From: Methylococcaceae bacterium
Lineage (GTDB): Bacteria; Pseudomonadota; Gammaproteobacteria; Methylococcales; Methylomonadaceae
DNA: 56,275 nt
Direction of reading: 5' to 3'
NCBI GenBank assembly: GCA_007280895.1
Contig: QYQN01000055.1
Location: forward strand, 1 to 56,275
Shown: piece after piece, positions 6,936-17,435 of the stretch
Layout: every line of letters starts with the position of its first letter
Position numbering within the stretch: position 1 is the first letter of the stretch
Position numbers and translations under genes: made by a program
The notes under the pieces: generated by a model
Databases searched by the model: none
Seen by the model: only the letters and a program-made list of their open reading frames with translations
What the model was told of the DNA's origin: nothing

Positions 6936-9242
6936 ATGAAAAAAAAATTAAATGCAGTCATTAAACATGCTTGGTTTCGCTATTTCTGGATCAGTTCTTG
7001 TGGCGTATTTTTTTTGTTACAGAGTATCTCCGTTGAAGCAAATAATATAACGCTTACCGATATGGTCGTTCGTCAGTTGACCAATGACTCACTCCAAGTC
7101 CAGTTTGAAATGACCGGTCCGGCACAGCTACCTAAGGTTTTTAGCACCACAAATCCCGCACGAATTGCTTTAGATTTTTATGGTGTGACTAACGGTTTAG
7201 ATAAAAAAACACGTGTTGTAAATACAGGATTAGTGACTAATCTAGTTACCGCAGAGGTTGCTGATCGTTTAAGAGTCGTGGTTAATTTACAAGAAATCAC
7301 GCGCTTCGATACCAAGGTCGTGGGTAATAACGTGCTGTTAACTTTGTCAGGTGCTGAGGGCGCAGCACCTGCTGCACACTCAGCGTTAGTGACGGCATCA
7401 AGTGTTATCGATGCAAAGCCAGTCACCACGCCGCTAAGTTCATTGCTCCCCGAGCAGACAATTAGTCATTTTGATTTTAAGCGGGGCGATCAGGGCGAAG
7501 GCAAGATTTTAATTTCCTTGGTGAATCCAAATACTGTTGTTAATGCTAAAGAAGAGGGGGGGCATGTCGTCATTAGTTTTATTAATACGCATGTCTCACC
7601 ATCGGTATCAAAACGCTTAGATGTGACTGAATTTGCCACGCCAGTTAAGTTTATAGATATTAATACGGTTAATCAGGAAACGAAATTAACGGTAAGTATG
7701 TTGAATAATTTTTATGATTATTCTCTATTTCAATCTGAAGGCCTGTTAACCATTGAGTTTAGAGAAGTAAGCAGTATTGAAAAGCAATCTTTAGAAAAAG
7801 AAAAAACAAAATACACTGGGGAAAGGCTGTCGTTAAATTTTCAAAATATTGATATACGCAGCGTTATTGCCATTTTAGCGGAGTTTACTGGGCAGAATGT
7901 TGTCGCAGGTGATGATGTGGTGGGCAGTATCACATTAAAGTTAGATGATGTGCCTTGGGATGAAGCTTTAGATTTTGTCATGATGACAAAAGGCTTAGAA
8001 AAATATGAAACAAATAATGTCACGCTCATCGCACCTGTTGGAAAAATTAAAGAATATAAAGAGAAGCAAAAAGAAACGGAGATAGTTGTTGAGCAGATGG
8101 ATCCGTTGATAACTGAGTACATAGAAATAAATTATGCTAAGGCGGAGAATTTTAGAAATTTATTGTATGGAAAAGATACAGGTGCGTTTGGCAGTTGTGG
8201 CGGGAAGAGTGACGTCGCATCAAGCTCTGAATTATCAGAAGAGGTGAGTGCGCCGGCCCCCACTAATCAAGATCAGTCACAAAGCATGTTGCAAAGTTTA
8301 ACTGGCGCTATGTCAGGGGGGACTGCTGCTGCAACGAGTAAATCTGAGCCCTTTAAATTATTATCAAGCCGAGGTTCGGTTGTTGTCGATGCAAGAACAA
8401 ACACTTTAATTATAAGAGAAACCGCCAAACGCATAGAAGAAGTAAAAAAGCTCATCCGTAAATTAGATGTGACGGTAAGGCAAGTCATGATTGAATCAAG
8501 AATAGTGGTCGCCAGTAACTCCTTTGTTAAAGAATTGGGAACGCGTTTTGGTGTGGCGGGTGCAGGTTCAAGCTTTGGCGGTACAGGAGGCTTAGGTACC
8601 GTTGGTGTCGCAGGAACAGCGGGCAGTGTTAATGGCACAGCATTGTTAAATGATGCGTTAGTTGATTTAGGTACGTCCACCAATCCTTATGGTGCGCTTG
8701 GCATGACCTTAGCACGTGGGGCGGATTATGTTCTTAATCTTGAATTGTCAGCGTTACAGGACGAGGGCTTAGGTGAGTTAGTATCCAATCCTAGAGTGAT
8801 GACAACAGATCGATGTCAAGCCAGTATTAAGCAGGGTGTGCAAATTCCATATCAATCAAGCAGTGCAAATCAGGGGACGAAAGTACAATTTAAAGAGGCT
8901 GTGTTGCAGTTAGACGTCACCCCACAAGTTACGCCAAGTGGAAGCATCATTATGGATTTATTTATATCTAAAGATGCTCAGGGTGCGTTAACAAACAATA
9001 TTCCCAGCATTGATACGCAAAATGTGAAAACAAATGTGCGAGTAAATGATGGTGAAACAGTTGTTTTAGGCGGTATTTATGAAGGCACAACTAGAAGCAA
9101 TGTCAATAAAGTGCCGTTTTTTGCAGACTTACCAGGTATAGGCTTTTTATTCCAGCACACGCTTAACAAAGACGATAAAAAAGAACTGCTTATCTTTGTA
9201 ACGCCTAAAGTAATAAAAGATAGTGAGGATCACATCAACTAA
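6936..9242 (+). CDS. pilQ: Type IV pilus secretin PilQ
   Basis: Outer-membrane secretin forming the pore for the type IV pilus. The 768-residue product has an N-terminal signal region (about 1-35), then AMIN domains (for example IALDFYGVTNGLDKKTRVV) for peptidoglycan binding. An N0/STN domain follows (LNFQNIDIRSVIAILAEFTG), then an N1 domain with a flexible Ser/Ala/Gln-rich insertion at about 425-470 (containing SQSMLQSLTG). The C-terminal secretin domain includes LISVNP-like LVSNPRVMTTD and ends with LPGIGFLFQHT and ELLIFVTPKVI. It is last in the operon. Downstream is a hairpin and the convergent TauE-type gene. Confidence 0.95.
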   Translation: MKKKLNAVIKHAWFRYFWISSCGVFFLLQSISVEANNITLTDMVVRQLTNDSLQVQFEMTGPAQLPKVFSTTNPARIALDFYGVTNGLDKKTRVVNTGLVTNLVTAEVADRLRVVVNLQEITRFDTKVVGNNVLLTLSGAEGAAPAAHSALVTASSVIDAKPVTTPLSSLLPEQTISHFDFKRGDQGEGKILISLVNPNTVVNAKEEGGHVVISFINTHVSPSVSKRLDVTEFATPVKFIDINTVNQETKLTVSMLNNFYDYSLFQSEGLLTIEFREVSSIEKQSLEKEKTKYTGERLSLNFQNIDIRSVIAILAEFTGQNVVAGDDVVGSITLKLDDVPWDEALDFVMMTKGLEKYETNNVTLIAPVGKIKEYKEKQKETEIVVEQMDPLITEYIEINYAKAENFRNLLYGKDTGAFGSCGGKSDVASSSELSEEVSAPAPTNQDQSQSMLQSLTGAMSGGTAAATSKSEPFKLLSSRGSVVVDARTNTLIIRETAKRIEEVKKLIRKLDVTVRQVMIESRIVVASNSFVKELGTRFGVAGAGSSFGGTGGLGTVGVAGTAGSVNGTALLNDALVDLGTSTNPYGALGMTLARGADYVLNLELSALQDEGLGELVSNPRVMTTDRCQASIKQGVQIPYQSSSANQGTKVQFKEAVLQLDVTPQVTPSGSIIMDLFISKDAQGALTNNIPSIDTQNVKTNVRVNDGETVVLGGIYEGTTRSNVNKVPFFADLPGIGFLFQHTLNKDDKKELLIFVTPKVIKDSEDHIN

Positions 9243-9313
9243 AGCAACGGTACTTATTGAGTCATGCTTAGGGCTGGGTGAGAGGGAATAAAGACAAATT
9301 AAAATCAACGCTT

Positions 9314-9354
9314 ACGCACCAGTCACTATAGACTTAAACTGATAGGTGGTGCGT
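9314..9354. repeat. Inverted repeat between pilQ and the convergent TauE-type gene
   Basis: ACGCACC (9314-9320) pairs with GGTGCGT (9348-9354), and inside it CTAT pairs with ATAG. There is no following T-run, so this is either a weak terminator for pilQ or a dispersed palindromic element. Confidence 0.45.
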
Positions 9355-9376
9355 AGTGATAGGCGGGGAAGGCTAG

Positions 9377-10174
9377 TTATTGAAGAACAAATTTAGTACC
9401 AATAAGAAGAAGAATGATTGCTAAGATAATGCGCAAAAGTTTTTCAGGAATTTTGGCACTAAGATGGCTGCCAACCCAGATGCCTGGTAAAGAACCCACC
9501 AATAAACTACCAAGTAAAACAAAATCAACATTTCCTAAGCTAAGATGTCCTAAGCCGGCAACCGCTGTTAAAGGTATAGCGTGCGCAAGATCTGTTCCGA
9601 CAATTTTTACCGATTTCATTTTTGGGTAGAGAAATAATAAGGCAACAGTGCCTAAGGCTCCCGCACCAACAGAGGATAAGGTGACTAAAACACCTAAAAT
9701 AGCGCCGACAAAAATTGTTGCAGATATTTGTATGGCGCCAAGTTGAATCGCTTGTTCATCGTCATCACTTTCATCAATGCTATTCGTTTGTTTGACAAAA
9801 ATAGAGCGGGCAATTAAAGAAACAGCGGTTAATAGCAAAGCAACCCCTAAGGTGAACGTGATTGCCCCAGTTACTTCTTTGCCAATGTCAAGAAAGTGCT
9901 TAAGAATCATCAGAGTGATAACCGAGCAAGGTAAGCTGCCACACGCTAACCAAGTCACTACCTTCCAATTAACTGAACCATGTTTAGTATGATGAACCCA
10001 TACGCCACTTGTTTTGGTAATGGCGGCAAATAGTAAGTCTGTTCCTACTGCAACGGCCGGATTAAAGCCAAACAAAAAAACCAATAATGGGGTCATTAGA
10101 GAGCCGCCGCCTACACCTGTAACACCTACTAATAAGCCTACCAATAAACCAGAAAGAGTATAGCCAAAATTCAT
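9377..10174 (-). CDS. TauE/SafE-family membrane transporter (DUF81)
   Basis: Polytopic inner-membrane protein of 265 residues with about eight hydrophobic segments. It shows the two-repeat pattern of the TauE/SafE (sulfite/organosulfonate exporter, formerly DUF81) family. The N-terminal repeat signature LLVGLLVGVTGVGGGSLMTP and the mirrored VTLSSVGAGALGTV in the second half are typical. The central cytosolic loop (about 125-145) is acidic (SIDESDDDEQ). The transported substrate cannot be read from the sequence; members carry sulfite, sulfoacetate or other small anions. It has its own AAGGT ribosome binding site and no obvious operon partner. The CPBP-type gene upstream on the same strand is 140 bases away. 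Confidence 0.85.
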   Translation of the reverse strand: MNFGYTLSGLLVGLLVGVTGVGGGSLMTPLLVFLFGFNPAVAVGTDLLFAAITKTSGVWVHHTKHGSVNWKVVTWLACGSLPCSVITLMILKHFLDIGKEVTGAITFTLGVALLLTAVSLIARSIFVKQTNSIDESDDDEQAIQLGAIQISATIFVGAILGVLVTLSSVGAGALGTVALLFLYPKMKSVKIVGTDLAHAIPLTAVAGLGHLSLGNVDFVLLGSLLVGSLPGIWVGSHLSAKIPEKLLRIILAIILLLIGTKFVLQ

Positions 10175-10314
10175 TTATGTACCTTTATAAAACCGTTATT
10201 AATTATTTCGCATACTATAGCAGTCAATGAGGGTATTTTTTATATACATTGCTGTCTTCAACTAAAAAAGTTCAAAAGAGAAATTAATTAATAAAGTAAA
10301 TGAAATACAGAAAG

Positions 10315-10914
10315 TTATTTAGCTCGATAGGTTTTTATTAGGACAAGAAAGGCTAAAAAATCATAAAGACTATGAATGATAATTGGATGTAATAAGTTAG
10401 TGGTATTAAAAAAGTGCATGGATAGGCTTAAATACATTCCCACAAGCGTGGCAAGAAAAGCATATAAAGGTGTTATGGCATGAGCAAATCCAAATAAGCA
10501 ATTGCTGAAGATAAAACCAGCAGTCCCGCCTACTAAATGCTCCAACCACGGTTGTAATACCCCTCTAAATAATAACTCTTCTGAGCTGCCAGCAATGCTA
10601 GCTAATAAAGCGAGGCGCCAAAGTGCGAGTTGTTCAAGATTAGTGCCTAAGGTAGTAATTAACGTATTTTTGATGCGTGAAATTGAAGATAGTTGCGCGA
10701 GGTTTACACCAAGCAATAGTAAAATTAAGGGCAGTGTACCCAATACGCCAATAACAATGGCCTGAAAAGAAAAAGAAACTAATAGTAAGGGCGGTGTTGT
10801 TGTTAGCCAACCTAAAAGAAACGCAGCAACACTTAGTGAGGCCTCAAAAGTACAGGCATTAAGAAAAAAATCATCGTTGTTAAAAAATTTGTTAAGCGTG
10901 GGGTTAAGTCTCAT
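10315..10914 (-). CDS. CPBP-family intramembrane metalloprotease (Rce1/ABI type)
   Basis: Polytopic membrane protein of 199 residues. All three catalytic motifs of CPBP glutamic/metalloproteases are visible: EExxxR at E112-E113...R117 (SEELLFRG), FxxxH at F141...H145 (FGFAH), and a late H181xxxD185 (HSLYDF). These proteases cleave substrates inside or next to the membrane. In bacteria the substrates are mostly unknown, and some members protect against peptide toxins. It is divergent from hslV across 208 bases, and no bacteriocin or peptide gene is nearby. Confidence 0.85.
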   Translation of the reverse strand: MRLNPTLNKFFNNDDFFLNACTFEASLSVAAFLLGWLTTTPPLLLVSFSFQAIVIGVLGTLPLILLLLGVNLAQLSSISRIKNTLITTLGTNLEQLALWRLALLASIAGSSEELLFRGVLQPWLEHLVGGTAGFIFSNCLFGFAHAITPLYAFLATLVGMYLSLSMHFFNTTNLLHPIIIHSLYDFLAFLVLIKTYRAK

Positions 10915-11122
10915 AAAAATAAATGGTTGATGTAAATAACAGAGGCGCAGTTTTTAAGTCTTTAACCGTAGTAGCATTTATAGTCGTTAATAGCGATAGT
11001 GGTTGCGCGTAATTTATGCTTACTAGAGCAAGAAAGCTATTTTAAGTTACATTTATTCGCACATTTAAATTCATACCATGTAAAATTGTCGTCTGTTTAA
11101 TTAAAGTTTTTAGGAATTTGAT

Positions 11123-11674
11123 GTGTTTAGAGGAACAACCATACTTTCTGTTCGTCGCGGAAATAAAGTAGTTATTGGTGGTGATGGCCAAGTAACATTA
11201 GGTAACACCGTAATGAAAGGTAATGCACGTAAAGTTAGGCGACTTTATCATGATAAGGTGATTGCTGGGTTTGCAGGCGCAACCGCAGATGCATTCACTT
11301 TATTTGAGCATTTTGAGGGAAAGCTTGAAAAGCATCGTGGTAATTTAACCAGAGCAGCTGTTGAAATGGCAAAAGATTGGCGAACAGATCGCGCACTAAG
11401 AAAATTAGAAGCGTTATTGGTTATTGCAGATGCAAAAACATCGTTGATTTTGTCTGGAACAGGTGATGTGATTGAGCCAGAATATGATCTTATGGCAATA
11501 GGGTCAGGTGGAGCATTTGCTCAGGCAGCAGCACGAGCATTGCTTGAAAATACAGAGCTTTCAGCACGAGAAATTGTAGAAAGATCGCTAAATATTGCGG
11601 CTGATATTTGTATTTATACCAATCATAATTTGCGTATCGAAGAACTAGACACTGAACTTACACTCATAGAATAA
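11123..11674 (+). CDS. hslV: HslV, peptidase subunit of the ATP-dependent HslUV protease
   Basis: Forms the double hexameric proteolytic core of HslUV, which degrades misfolded and regulatory proteins. The start is GTG at 11123: an in-frame TAG at 11111-11113 excludes any longer form, and TAGGA at 11111-11115 is the ribosome binding site. The product begins [20 protein letters not shown], so removal of four residues exposes the catalytic threonine, Thr5. GDGQVTLG and the C-terminal [12 protein letters not shown] are typical. The length of 183 residues is normal. hslU follows after 10 bases, so the two form one operon. Confidence 0.96.
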   Translation: MFRGTTILSVRRGNKVVIGGDGQVTLGNTVMKGNARKVRRLYHDKVIAGFAGATADAFTLFEHFEGKLEKHRGNLTRAAVEMAKDWRTDRALRKLEALLVIADAKTSLILSGTGDVIEPEYDLMAIGSGGAFAQAAARALLENTELSAREIVERSLNIAADICIYTNHNLRIEELDTELTLIE

Positions 11675-11684
11675 GAATTAACGT

Positions 11685-13016
11685 ATGTCACAAATGACCC
11701 CAAAAGAAATTGTTAGTGAATTAGATAAGCATATTATTGGACAAGCAAGTGCAAAACGCTCCGTTGCCATTGCACTTAGAAATAGATGGCGTAGGCAACA
11801 TGTTGACGTGAAATTACGTGAAGAAATTACGCCAAAAAATATTTTAATGATTGGGCCTACTGGGGTAGGCAAAACAGAAATTGCAAGACGCTTAGCGCGG
11901 TTAGCTAATGCTCCATTTATTAAAATTGAAGCAACAAAATTTACTGAGGTGGGTTATGTTGGACGTGATGTTGAATCAATTGTTCGTGATCTAGTTGATA
12001 CAGCAGTTAAAATGATGCGCAAAATTGAAATCGATAAAGTCCAAGACAGTGCTTATGATGCCGCTGAAGAGCGTGTCTTAGATATCTTATTGCCGTTGCC
12101 TTTGTCAGGATCAGGATCATTGTCTACCTCTGAACAATCTACACGCCAAAAAATGCGAAAAAAATTACGCGAAGGTGAGCTAGATGACAAAGAAATTGAT
12201 GTCGATGTGCATGTTGCGCCAGTAGGTATTGAAATCATGTCTCCTCCAGGGATGGAAGAAATGACGAATCAATTGCAGGGAATGTTTCAAAATTTAGGTT
12301 CTGACCGTACTAAATCGCGCAAGATGAAAGTGGCTAAAGCCATGAAAGTTCTGCAAGAAGAGGAGGCGGCTAAACTGGTTAATGATGAAGAAATTAAGCT
12401 ACGTGCCGTTGAGGCAGTGGAACAAAATGGCATTGTTTTCTTAGATGAAATCGACAAAATTTGTAAACGTTCAGAATTAGGTGGAGGGGGTGGTGAGGTA
12501 TCTCGTGAAGGCGTGCAGCGAGATTTATTGCCCTTAGTTGAAGGCAGCACGGTAAGCACAAAATATGGCATGATCAAAACAGATCATATTTTATTTATTG
12601 CTTCGGGTGCTTTTCATGTAGCAAAGCCATCTGATTTAATTCCAGAACTGCAAGGACGATTTCCTATTAGAGTTGAGTTGAGCGCATTAACTGCCGACGA
12701 TTTCGTTAGAATTCTTACCGAACCTAATGCGTCTTTAACTGAGCAATATATTGCTTTGCTAGCGACCGAAGGGGTGTCGTTAAGTTTTGCTGCAGATGGA
12801 ATTCAGCGTATTGCTGAGTTAGGCTGGCAGGTAAATGAGAGTACTGAGAATATTGGTGCTAGACGATTGCATACGATATTAGAGCGTTTGTTAGAAGATA
12901 TTTCCTATAACGCAAGTGATTTACAAATAAAAGACGTTGTCATTGATGCCGAATATGTTAATCAACAATTGGCCGAGTTTGTTGAGAACGAAGATTTAAG
13001 TCGTTATATTTTATAA
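11685..13016 (+). CDS. hslU: HslU, AAA+ unfoldase subunit of HslUV
   Basis: Unfolds substrates and feeds them into HslV. The 443-residue protein has Walker A GPTGVGKT at 57-64, the pore loop GYVG at 90-93 and an intermediate (I) domain at about 110-235. Walker B is VFLDEID at 251-257, with a sensor/arginine-finger region after it. The C-terminal tail ends in SRYIL, the peptide that docks into HslV and activates it. Ten bases separate it from hslV. No clear terminator is visible in the 141 bases before ubiE. Confidence 0.97.
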   Translation: MSQMTPKEIVSELDKHIIGQASAKRSVAIALRNRWRRQHVDVKLREEITPKNILMIGPTGVGKTEIARRLARLANAPFIKIEATKFTEVGYVGRDVESIVRDLVDTAVKMMRKIEIDKVQDSAYDAAEERVLDILLPLPLSGSGSLSTSEQSTRQKMRKKLREGELDDKEIDVDVHVAPVGIEIMSPPGMEEMTNQLQGMFQNLGSDRTKSRKMKVAKAMKVLQEEEAAKLVNDEEIKLRAVEAVEQNGIVFLDEIDKICKRSELGGGGGEVSREGVQRDLLPLVEGSTVSTKYGMIKTDHILFIASGAFHVAKPSDLIPELQGRFPIRVELSALTADDFVRILTEPNASLTEQYIALLATEGVSLSFAADGIQRIAELGWQVNESTENIGARRLHTILERLLEDISYNASDLQIKDVVIDAEYVNQQLAEFVENEDLSRYIL

Positions 13017-13157
13017 CGGAAAAACGGCGTGAAGGTGCACCCCCTATTTAAGTCTAATTCATGCTTGCGTAGATAAGTAAGTAAGCTAAGTTATTGATAT
13101 TTTTATCACGCCAATAAACATTCCCCACTAATTAAAGTTTTACAAAACGGTACCCAC

Positions 13158-13904
13158 ATGACAAAAACAACCACCCATTTTGGATTTAAAGAAGTTCCTG
13201 TTAATGAAAAAGTAAAATTAGTGAGGGGCGTTTTTGATTCTGTAGCAGGTCAATATGATTTAATGAATGACTTAATGTCCTTAGGCATTCACCGAATTTG
13301 GAAGCGTGTTGCCGTCCAACTTAGTCAAGTCAGGATGGGGCAGTGCGTGCTAGATTTGGCAGGAGGGACAGGAGATTTAACCTTACTTTTTGAGCAAAAA
13401 GTAGGGCTAAGTGGTCAGGTTGTATTGGCGGATATTAACTCAGAGATGTTACGAACAGGAAGAGATCGCTTAATTGACAAAGGTTTATCAAATCGAGTTA
13501 ATTTTGCTCAAGTCAATGCAGAATGTTTGCCATTTGCTGACAGTACCTTTGATTGTGTTTGTATTGCTTTTGGCTTGAGAAATGTAACGAATAAAGAGGC
13601 GGCATTACAGTCAATGTATCGAGTGTTAAAGCCGGGTGGTCGTCTCATTATTTTAGAATTCTCTCATCCAATTGATGGCTTAACAGAAAAAGTTTATAAC
13701 TTTTATTCTTTTAATATACTGCCTAAAATTGGAAAATTTGTAGCTAAAGATGAAGAGAGTTATCGTTATTTGGCAGAATCAATTCGTATGCACCCAAAAC
13801 AAAGCGAGTTAAAAACTATGATGGAGCAAGCAGGCTTTGAATTATGCGAGTTTTATAATTTAACTCAAGGTATTGTTGCTGTTCATAAAGGCTATAAAAT
13901 TTAA
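13158..13904 (+). CDS. ubiE: UbiE, ubiquinone/menaquinone C-methyltransferase
   Basis: SAM-dependent C-methyltransferase of ubiquinone (and menaquinone) synthesis. The 248-residue protein carries motif [16 protein letters not shown] at 64-78, the UbiE signature [18 protein letters not shown] near 33-50, and a late [14 protein letters not shown]. It starts an ubiE-ubiJ-ubiB operon; ubiJ begins one base after its stop. Ubiquinone is the electron carrier linked to methane oxidation in this organism, so the pathway is core metabolism. Confidence 0.96.
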   Translation: MTKTTTHFGFKEVPVNEKVKLVRGVFDSVAGQYDLMNDLMSLGIHRIWKRVAVQLSQVRMGQCVLDLAGGTGDLTLLFEQKVGLSGQVVLADINSEMLRTGRDRLIDKGLSNRVNFAQVNAECLPFADSTFDCVCIAFGLRNVTNKEAALQSMYRVLKPGGRLIILEFSHPIDGLTEKVYNFYSFNILPKIGKFVAKDEESYRYLAESIRMHPKQSELKTMMEQAGFELCEFYNLTQGIVAVHKGYKI

Positions 13905-13905
13905 T

Positions 13906-14532
13906 ATGTTGAGTAAGCACTTGCTTAGACGCATGCTGCAAGCAACGCTCGATTCCTTGATGTTGGTCACTAATAAGCACCAAGCTTTTGTGCCCTTATA
14001 TATTGGTAAAGTCGTCGCGCTAACAATGCAGCCTTTTGGTTTTACCTATTATTTTAAAATTACCCCAACAACCATCATCTTAGAAGAGCTTGGTGATCAC
14101 GCTGTTGATGCCCATGTCTTTGGAACATTGCTTGCGTTAACTACTTATGAAGAGAATATTATGTCTTCATCAGAACACATTAAGGTATCGGGAGATGAAG
14201 TATTGGCTAAGCATTTCTTGAAGACAATGCAATGTGGTGCAGGTGTTAAAAAGGTGTTTAATCAACATGTTCATATTAATTCATTAAGCTCATTAGTTGA
14301 GCATGGCCGGCAATGGTCCAATGAGTCTATAGAAACTTTCAAGCTTAATATCACCGAATTTTTGCAAGAAGAATTGCGTGATTCACCGTCAACACAGGAA
14401 GTAAGTGGTTTCAAAAAAAAGCTACTTGTAATTAACGATGACCTAAAACAATTAGAAACTAAGTGTCATCACATAGAGGCTAAGCTCTATTTACAAGCTA
14501 ATACCTTAAAGGAAAATTGTGATCCGACCTAA
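13906..14532 (+). CDS. ubiJ: UbiJ, SCP2-domain accessory factor of ubiquinone synthesis
   Basis: Lipid-binding SCP2-type protein that, with UbiK, helps the Ubi enzyme complex. I place the start at ATG 13906, two bases after the ubiE stop, giving 208 residues ([18 protein letters not shown]...). A longer frame from 13873 would run into the end of ubiE. The middle of the protein has the SCP2 pattern with [17 protein letters not shown]. The C-terminal third is helical and charged, as in other UbiJ proteins, where this region binds UbiK. Its end overlaps the ubiB start by 14 bases. Sequence conservation is low in this family, so the call rests strongly on position between ubiE and ubiB. Confidence 0.88.
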   Translation: MLSKHLLRRMLQATLDSLMLVTNKHQAFVPLYIGKVVALTMQPFGFTYYFKITPTTIILEELGDHAVDAHVFGTLLALTTYEENIMSSSEHIKVSGDEVLAKHFLKTMQCGAGVKKVFNQHVHINSLSSLVEHGRQWSNESIETFKLNITEFLQEELRDSPSTQEVSGFKKKLLVINDDLKQLETKCHHIEAKLYLQANTLKENCDPT

Positions 14533-16069
14533 ATTGTTTATTCGCTTAATTCATATCAATTGGATTTTAGTAACACATGGTCTTGACGAAATTGTTCTCA
14601 ATACACATTTATTTCGTCCCATTCGATTTTTAGCGTATTTGTCACCTTATTACTGGTTAAGTGCAAAAGTTGATTCTCGTGCCGTCAGAATAAGAAAAAC
14701 CCTTGAGAAGCTGGGGCCAGTGTATGTTAAATTTGGTCAAGCATTGTCGACGCGGCGTGATTTATTACCTGATGATATTGCCGATGAGTTAGTAAAATTG
14801 CAAGATCAAGTACCACCTTTTAGTAGTGAGGTGGCACGTCAAGTTATCGAGCAAGAATTAGGCATGTCTATCGCTGAAGCTTTTGCAGAATTTGATCCTG
14901 AACCTATGGCTTCAGCTTCGGTAGCTCAAGTTCATGCGGCCACTTTGCATACTGGCGAGAAAGTGGTCGTAAAAGTACTTCGACCTGATATCGAAGATCG
15001 TATTCACTCTGATATGGGATTAATCTACGAGCTTGCACGAATGGCGGAGAGGTTTTGGTCAGATGCTAGACGATTACATCCACGAGAAGTCGTTGCAGAA
15101 TTTGAAAGAACTACTCTCGATGAGTTAGATTTAATCCGAGAGGCTGCAAACGCAGCTAAAATTCGTCGTAATTTTGAAGGTTCTGACATTATTTATATCC
15201 CAGAAGTGCATTGGGCTTTGACGCGCCGAAAAGTAATGGTGATGGAGCGGGTCTATGGCGTGCCTGTTGGAGATATTGAAACGTTAAAAAAACAACATGC
15301 AGACTTTAAATTGTTAGCTGAGCGTGGCGTGGAGATATTTTTTACGCAGGTGTTTAGAGATAATTTCTTTCATGCAGATATGCATCCAGGCAATATTTTT
15401 GTTGAGATACCTGCTAAATATATTGCAATTGATTTTGGTATTGTCGGTAGTTTGTCGTCGTCAGATCAACATTATTTGGCTGAAAATTTCCTTGCCTTTT
15501 TTAATAGAGATTATCGAAAAGTTGCCCAAATGCACGTTGAGTCAGGTTGGGTGTCAAGCTCCACGCGTATTGAAGAATTTGAAAGTGCAATACGCAGCGT
15601 CTGTGAGCCGATTTTTGAGAAGCCGTTAAAAGATATATCTTTTGGTCAGTTATTATTGCGTTTGTTTCAAACTGCGCGACGGTTTGATATGCATGTTCAG
15701 CCACAGCTTGTGTTATTGCAAAAGACCTTACTTAATATTGAGGGCTTGGGAAGGCAGCTTTATCCAGAGCTAGATCTTTGGCAAACAGCTAAGCCTTTCC
15801 TTGAAAAGTGGTTTCATGAAAGGATGGGGCCTAAGGCTAAATTAACCAACTTTATTAAACAGTTCCCTGAACTGGTAGAACATTTTCCTGAAATGCCACA
15901 GTTAATTTATAAGGCGTTAGAAAGTGCGGCGCAAGCACAACAGAATACCAAAAGACAAAACGAAGAATTGGCCTTATTAAGGCGGCAAGTTGAGAAAAGT
16001 CAAGCTCTCACAGGGTGGATGGTGGTGATCAGCTCGGTCATTATTAGTCTAGCCATTTTGTTGCAATAA
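14519..16069 (+). CDS. ubiB: UbiB, ABC1/ADCK-type atypical kinase of ubiquinone synthesis
   Basis: Membrane-associated protein-kinase-like ATPase needed for ubiquinone production. GTG at 14519 is the likely start, with AAAGGAAA just upstream inside ubiJ. The invariant KxGQ motif is KFGQ at 71-74, followed by the Ala-rich loop [12 protein letters not shown]. Later come the kinase motifs [10 protein letters not shown] and AIDFGIVG. The protein has 516 residues. Only one clear C-terminal membrane helix (about 498-515) is visible, where E. coli UbiB has two, so the anchor is a little short. It closes the ubiE-J-B operon and is convergent with the pilin gene, with 14 bases between the stops. Confidence 0.95.
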   Translation: MIRPKLFIRLIHINWILVTHGLDEIVLNTHLFRPIRFLAYLSPYYWLSAKVDSRAVRIRKTLEKLGPVYVKFGQALSTRRDLLPDDIADELVKLQDQVPPFSSEVARQVIEQELGMSIAEAFAEFDPEPMASASVAQVHAATLHTGEKVVVKVLRPDIEDRIHSDMGLIYELARMAERFWSDARRLHPREVVAEFERTTLDELDLIREAANAAKIRRNFEGSDIIYIPEVHWALTRRKVMVMERVYGVPVGDIETLKKQHADFKLLAERGVEIFFTQVFRDNFFHADMHPGNIFVEIPAKYIAIDFGIVGSLSSSDQHYLAENFLAFFNRDYRKVAQMHVESGWVSSSTRIEEFESAIRSVCEPIFEKPLKDISFGQLLLRLFQTARRFDMHVQPQLVLLQKTLLNIEGLGRQLYPELDLWQTAKPFLEKWFHERMGPKAKLTNFIKQFPELVEHFPEMPQLIYKALESAAQAQQNTKRQNEELALLRRQVEKSQALTGWMVVISSVIISLAILLQ

Positions 16070-16083
16070 TCAGTGCGGGTTAG

Positions 16084-16542
16084 TTACCAGCATTTATCGA
16101 CAGTGATGTTTGCTAGGTATGGATTGATTATTCCTTTTATGCCGGTGTTGCTAAGTGTTAAGGTGCCGCAGTCATCTTTTTCTTGGGCCGAACCAGTAAC
16201 TGGACGAGCATTTAAGGTAAAGGCATCGCTGGAAATGACTGCTAAGCTGAGTGTGTAGTTGGCAGTGCCTTGCTTGGGTGCTGCTGTAAAAGGCAGGTTT
16301 GGGTTGGTGTCATCATCTGTGTTGCAGAGTGCGTCTGCGCCAGGATTTGTGTAGCAACCACCTTCGCTGGCATTTCTTTCTAAAAAATTAGCCAATTCAA
16401 GAAGCGCGCTTTTGGCGTCGGCTCTTTTTGAAGACAGGATGCTTTTTTGGTAATTTGGATAAGCAATCCCCGTTAATACTCCAATGATTGCAACGGTAAT
16501 CATTAATTCAATTAAAGAAAAACCAGTAGCGTAGGTTTTCAT
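16084..16542 (-). CDS. pilE: PilE-like type IV (minor) pilin
   Basis: The 152-residue prepilin begins MKTYATG|FSLIELMITVAIIG: a 7-residue leader ending in Gly, cleavage before Phe, and the invariant Glu5. The hydrophobic N-terminal helix continues to YPNYQKSIL. A variable head domain follows with four cysteines (GGCYTN, ALCNTD, DDCGTL, DKCW); the last, at the end, is the position of the classic D-region disulfide. It would be processed by the prepilin peptidase encoded near 36.3-37.2 kb. It is the last gene of a leftward trio with the cyclophilin-like and small membrane proteins. I cannot tell whether it is the major subunit or a PilE-type minor pilin. Confidence 0.88.
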   Translation of the reverse strand: MKTYATGFSLIELMITVAIIGVLTGIAYPNYQKSILSSKRADAKSALLELANFLERNASEGGCYTNPGADALCNTDDDTNPNLPFTAAPKQGTANYTLSLAVISSDAFTLNARPVTGSAQEKDDCGTLTLSNTGIKGIINPYLANITVDKCW

Positions 16543-16566
16543 GGCAGATGTTAAATAATGTAGGGG

Positions 16567-17412
16567 TTAAAATTCAGCCAAGTCTTTTAAAAAAGTAGCG
16601 GTGCAATTATGGTTGCCGTTAGATAGTATCAATGTAATGGTTGTATTTCCACCTTGGCAATCACCTTGCCAGCCACTAAAAGTATATCCAGCATTCGCGT
16701 TCGCCTTTAATGTAAGGTTGCCTTTATTCTTTGCTAAGGCACTATAGCATTTTTTGCCGCAATTAATGCCTGCAGGCAGGCTGGTAACGGTACCCAAACC
16801 ATTTATTAAAATTCTGGTTTTGGATACGTCAGAGTCAGCTACAGTTGAGGTGTATATTTTTTCTATGTATACCAGTTGGGCTGAAGTGGTGAAAGGGAAC
16901 TCATTATAAGTGCTAAGGTTGCCAATTTTATTCATCATAGCTGAGCCCTCAATAACATGACCAAACACCGCATAACCAGGCGATTGTGCATCTTTATAAT
17001 CAAGAAACGAATTAGTAGATAAATTAATAAAAAACTGTGACGTTGCGGAGTTAGGATCGTTAGTCCTTGCCATGGCAAGGCTGCCAGCTACATTTTTTAA
17101 ACCGTTATTCGCTTCGTTAATAATCGCAGGATCAGTGGTTTTTTGTTGACCAGAAATACGGTCAAAGCCCCCTCCTTGAATAACAAAGTTTTTAATTGTG
17201 CGATGAAAAAGAGTGTTGGTATAAAAGCCTTTTTTCACATAATTGAAAAAATTTGTTGAGGTAATGGGGGCATTTTCAGTATCAAGGAGAACGGTAATGG
17301 TGCCCAGATTAGTTTGAATTTCGTAAATAGGGGGGGTAGCGTCGCCAAATGAGTCAATTTGGAACGCCATGAAGAAGCAAAAAATCAAGAAATTGAGTGA
17401 GCGAATGGGCAT
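16567..17412 (-). CDS. Exported cyclophilin-type peptidyl-prolyl isomerase with C-terminal B-repeat-like domain
   Basis: A 281-residue protein. A hydrophobic N-terminus (residues 6-18) suggests export. Residues about 28-187 are a cyclophilin domain with the catalytic FHR at 69-71 and the substrate-pocket QFF at 126-128. Residues about 200-277 are a separate module: GLGTVTSLPAGINCGKKC, then FSGWQGDC, then ATF at the end. Its cysteines at 218, 222, 252 and 270 could form two disulfides. This pattern resembles the bacterial (InlB B-repeat-like) surface repeat. Cyclophilins normally lack it. The gene sits 23 bases after a small membrane-protein gene and 24 before a pilin gene, suggesting work on folding or anchoring of extracytoplasmic proteins; that role is inference. 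Confidence 0.82.
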   Translation of the reverse strand: MPIRSLNFLIFCFFMAFQIDSFGDATPPIYEIQTNLGTITVLLDTENAPITSTNFFNYVKKGFYTNTLFHRTIKNFVIQGGGFDRISGQQKTTDPAIINEANNGLKNVAGSLAMARTNDPNSATSQFFINLSTNSFLDYKDAQSPGYAVFGHVIEGSAMMNKIGNLSTYNEFPFTTSAQLVYIEKIYTSTVADSDVSKTRILINGLGTVTSLPAGINCGKKCYSALAKNKGNLTLKANANAGYTFSGWQGDCQGGNTTITLILSNGNHNCTATFLKDLAEF

Positions 17413-17435
17413 AGCAAACGTATTAATAGTATGAG

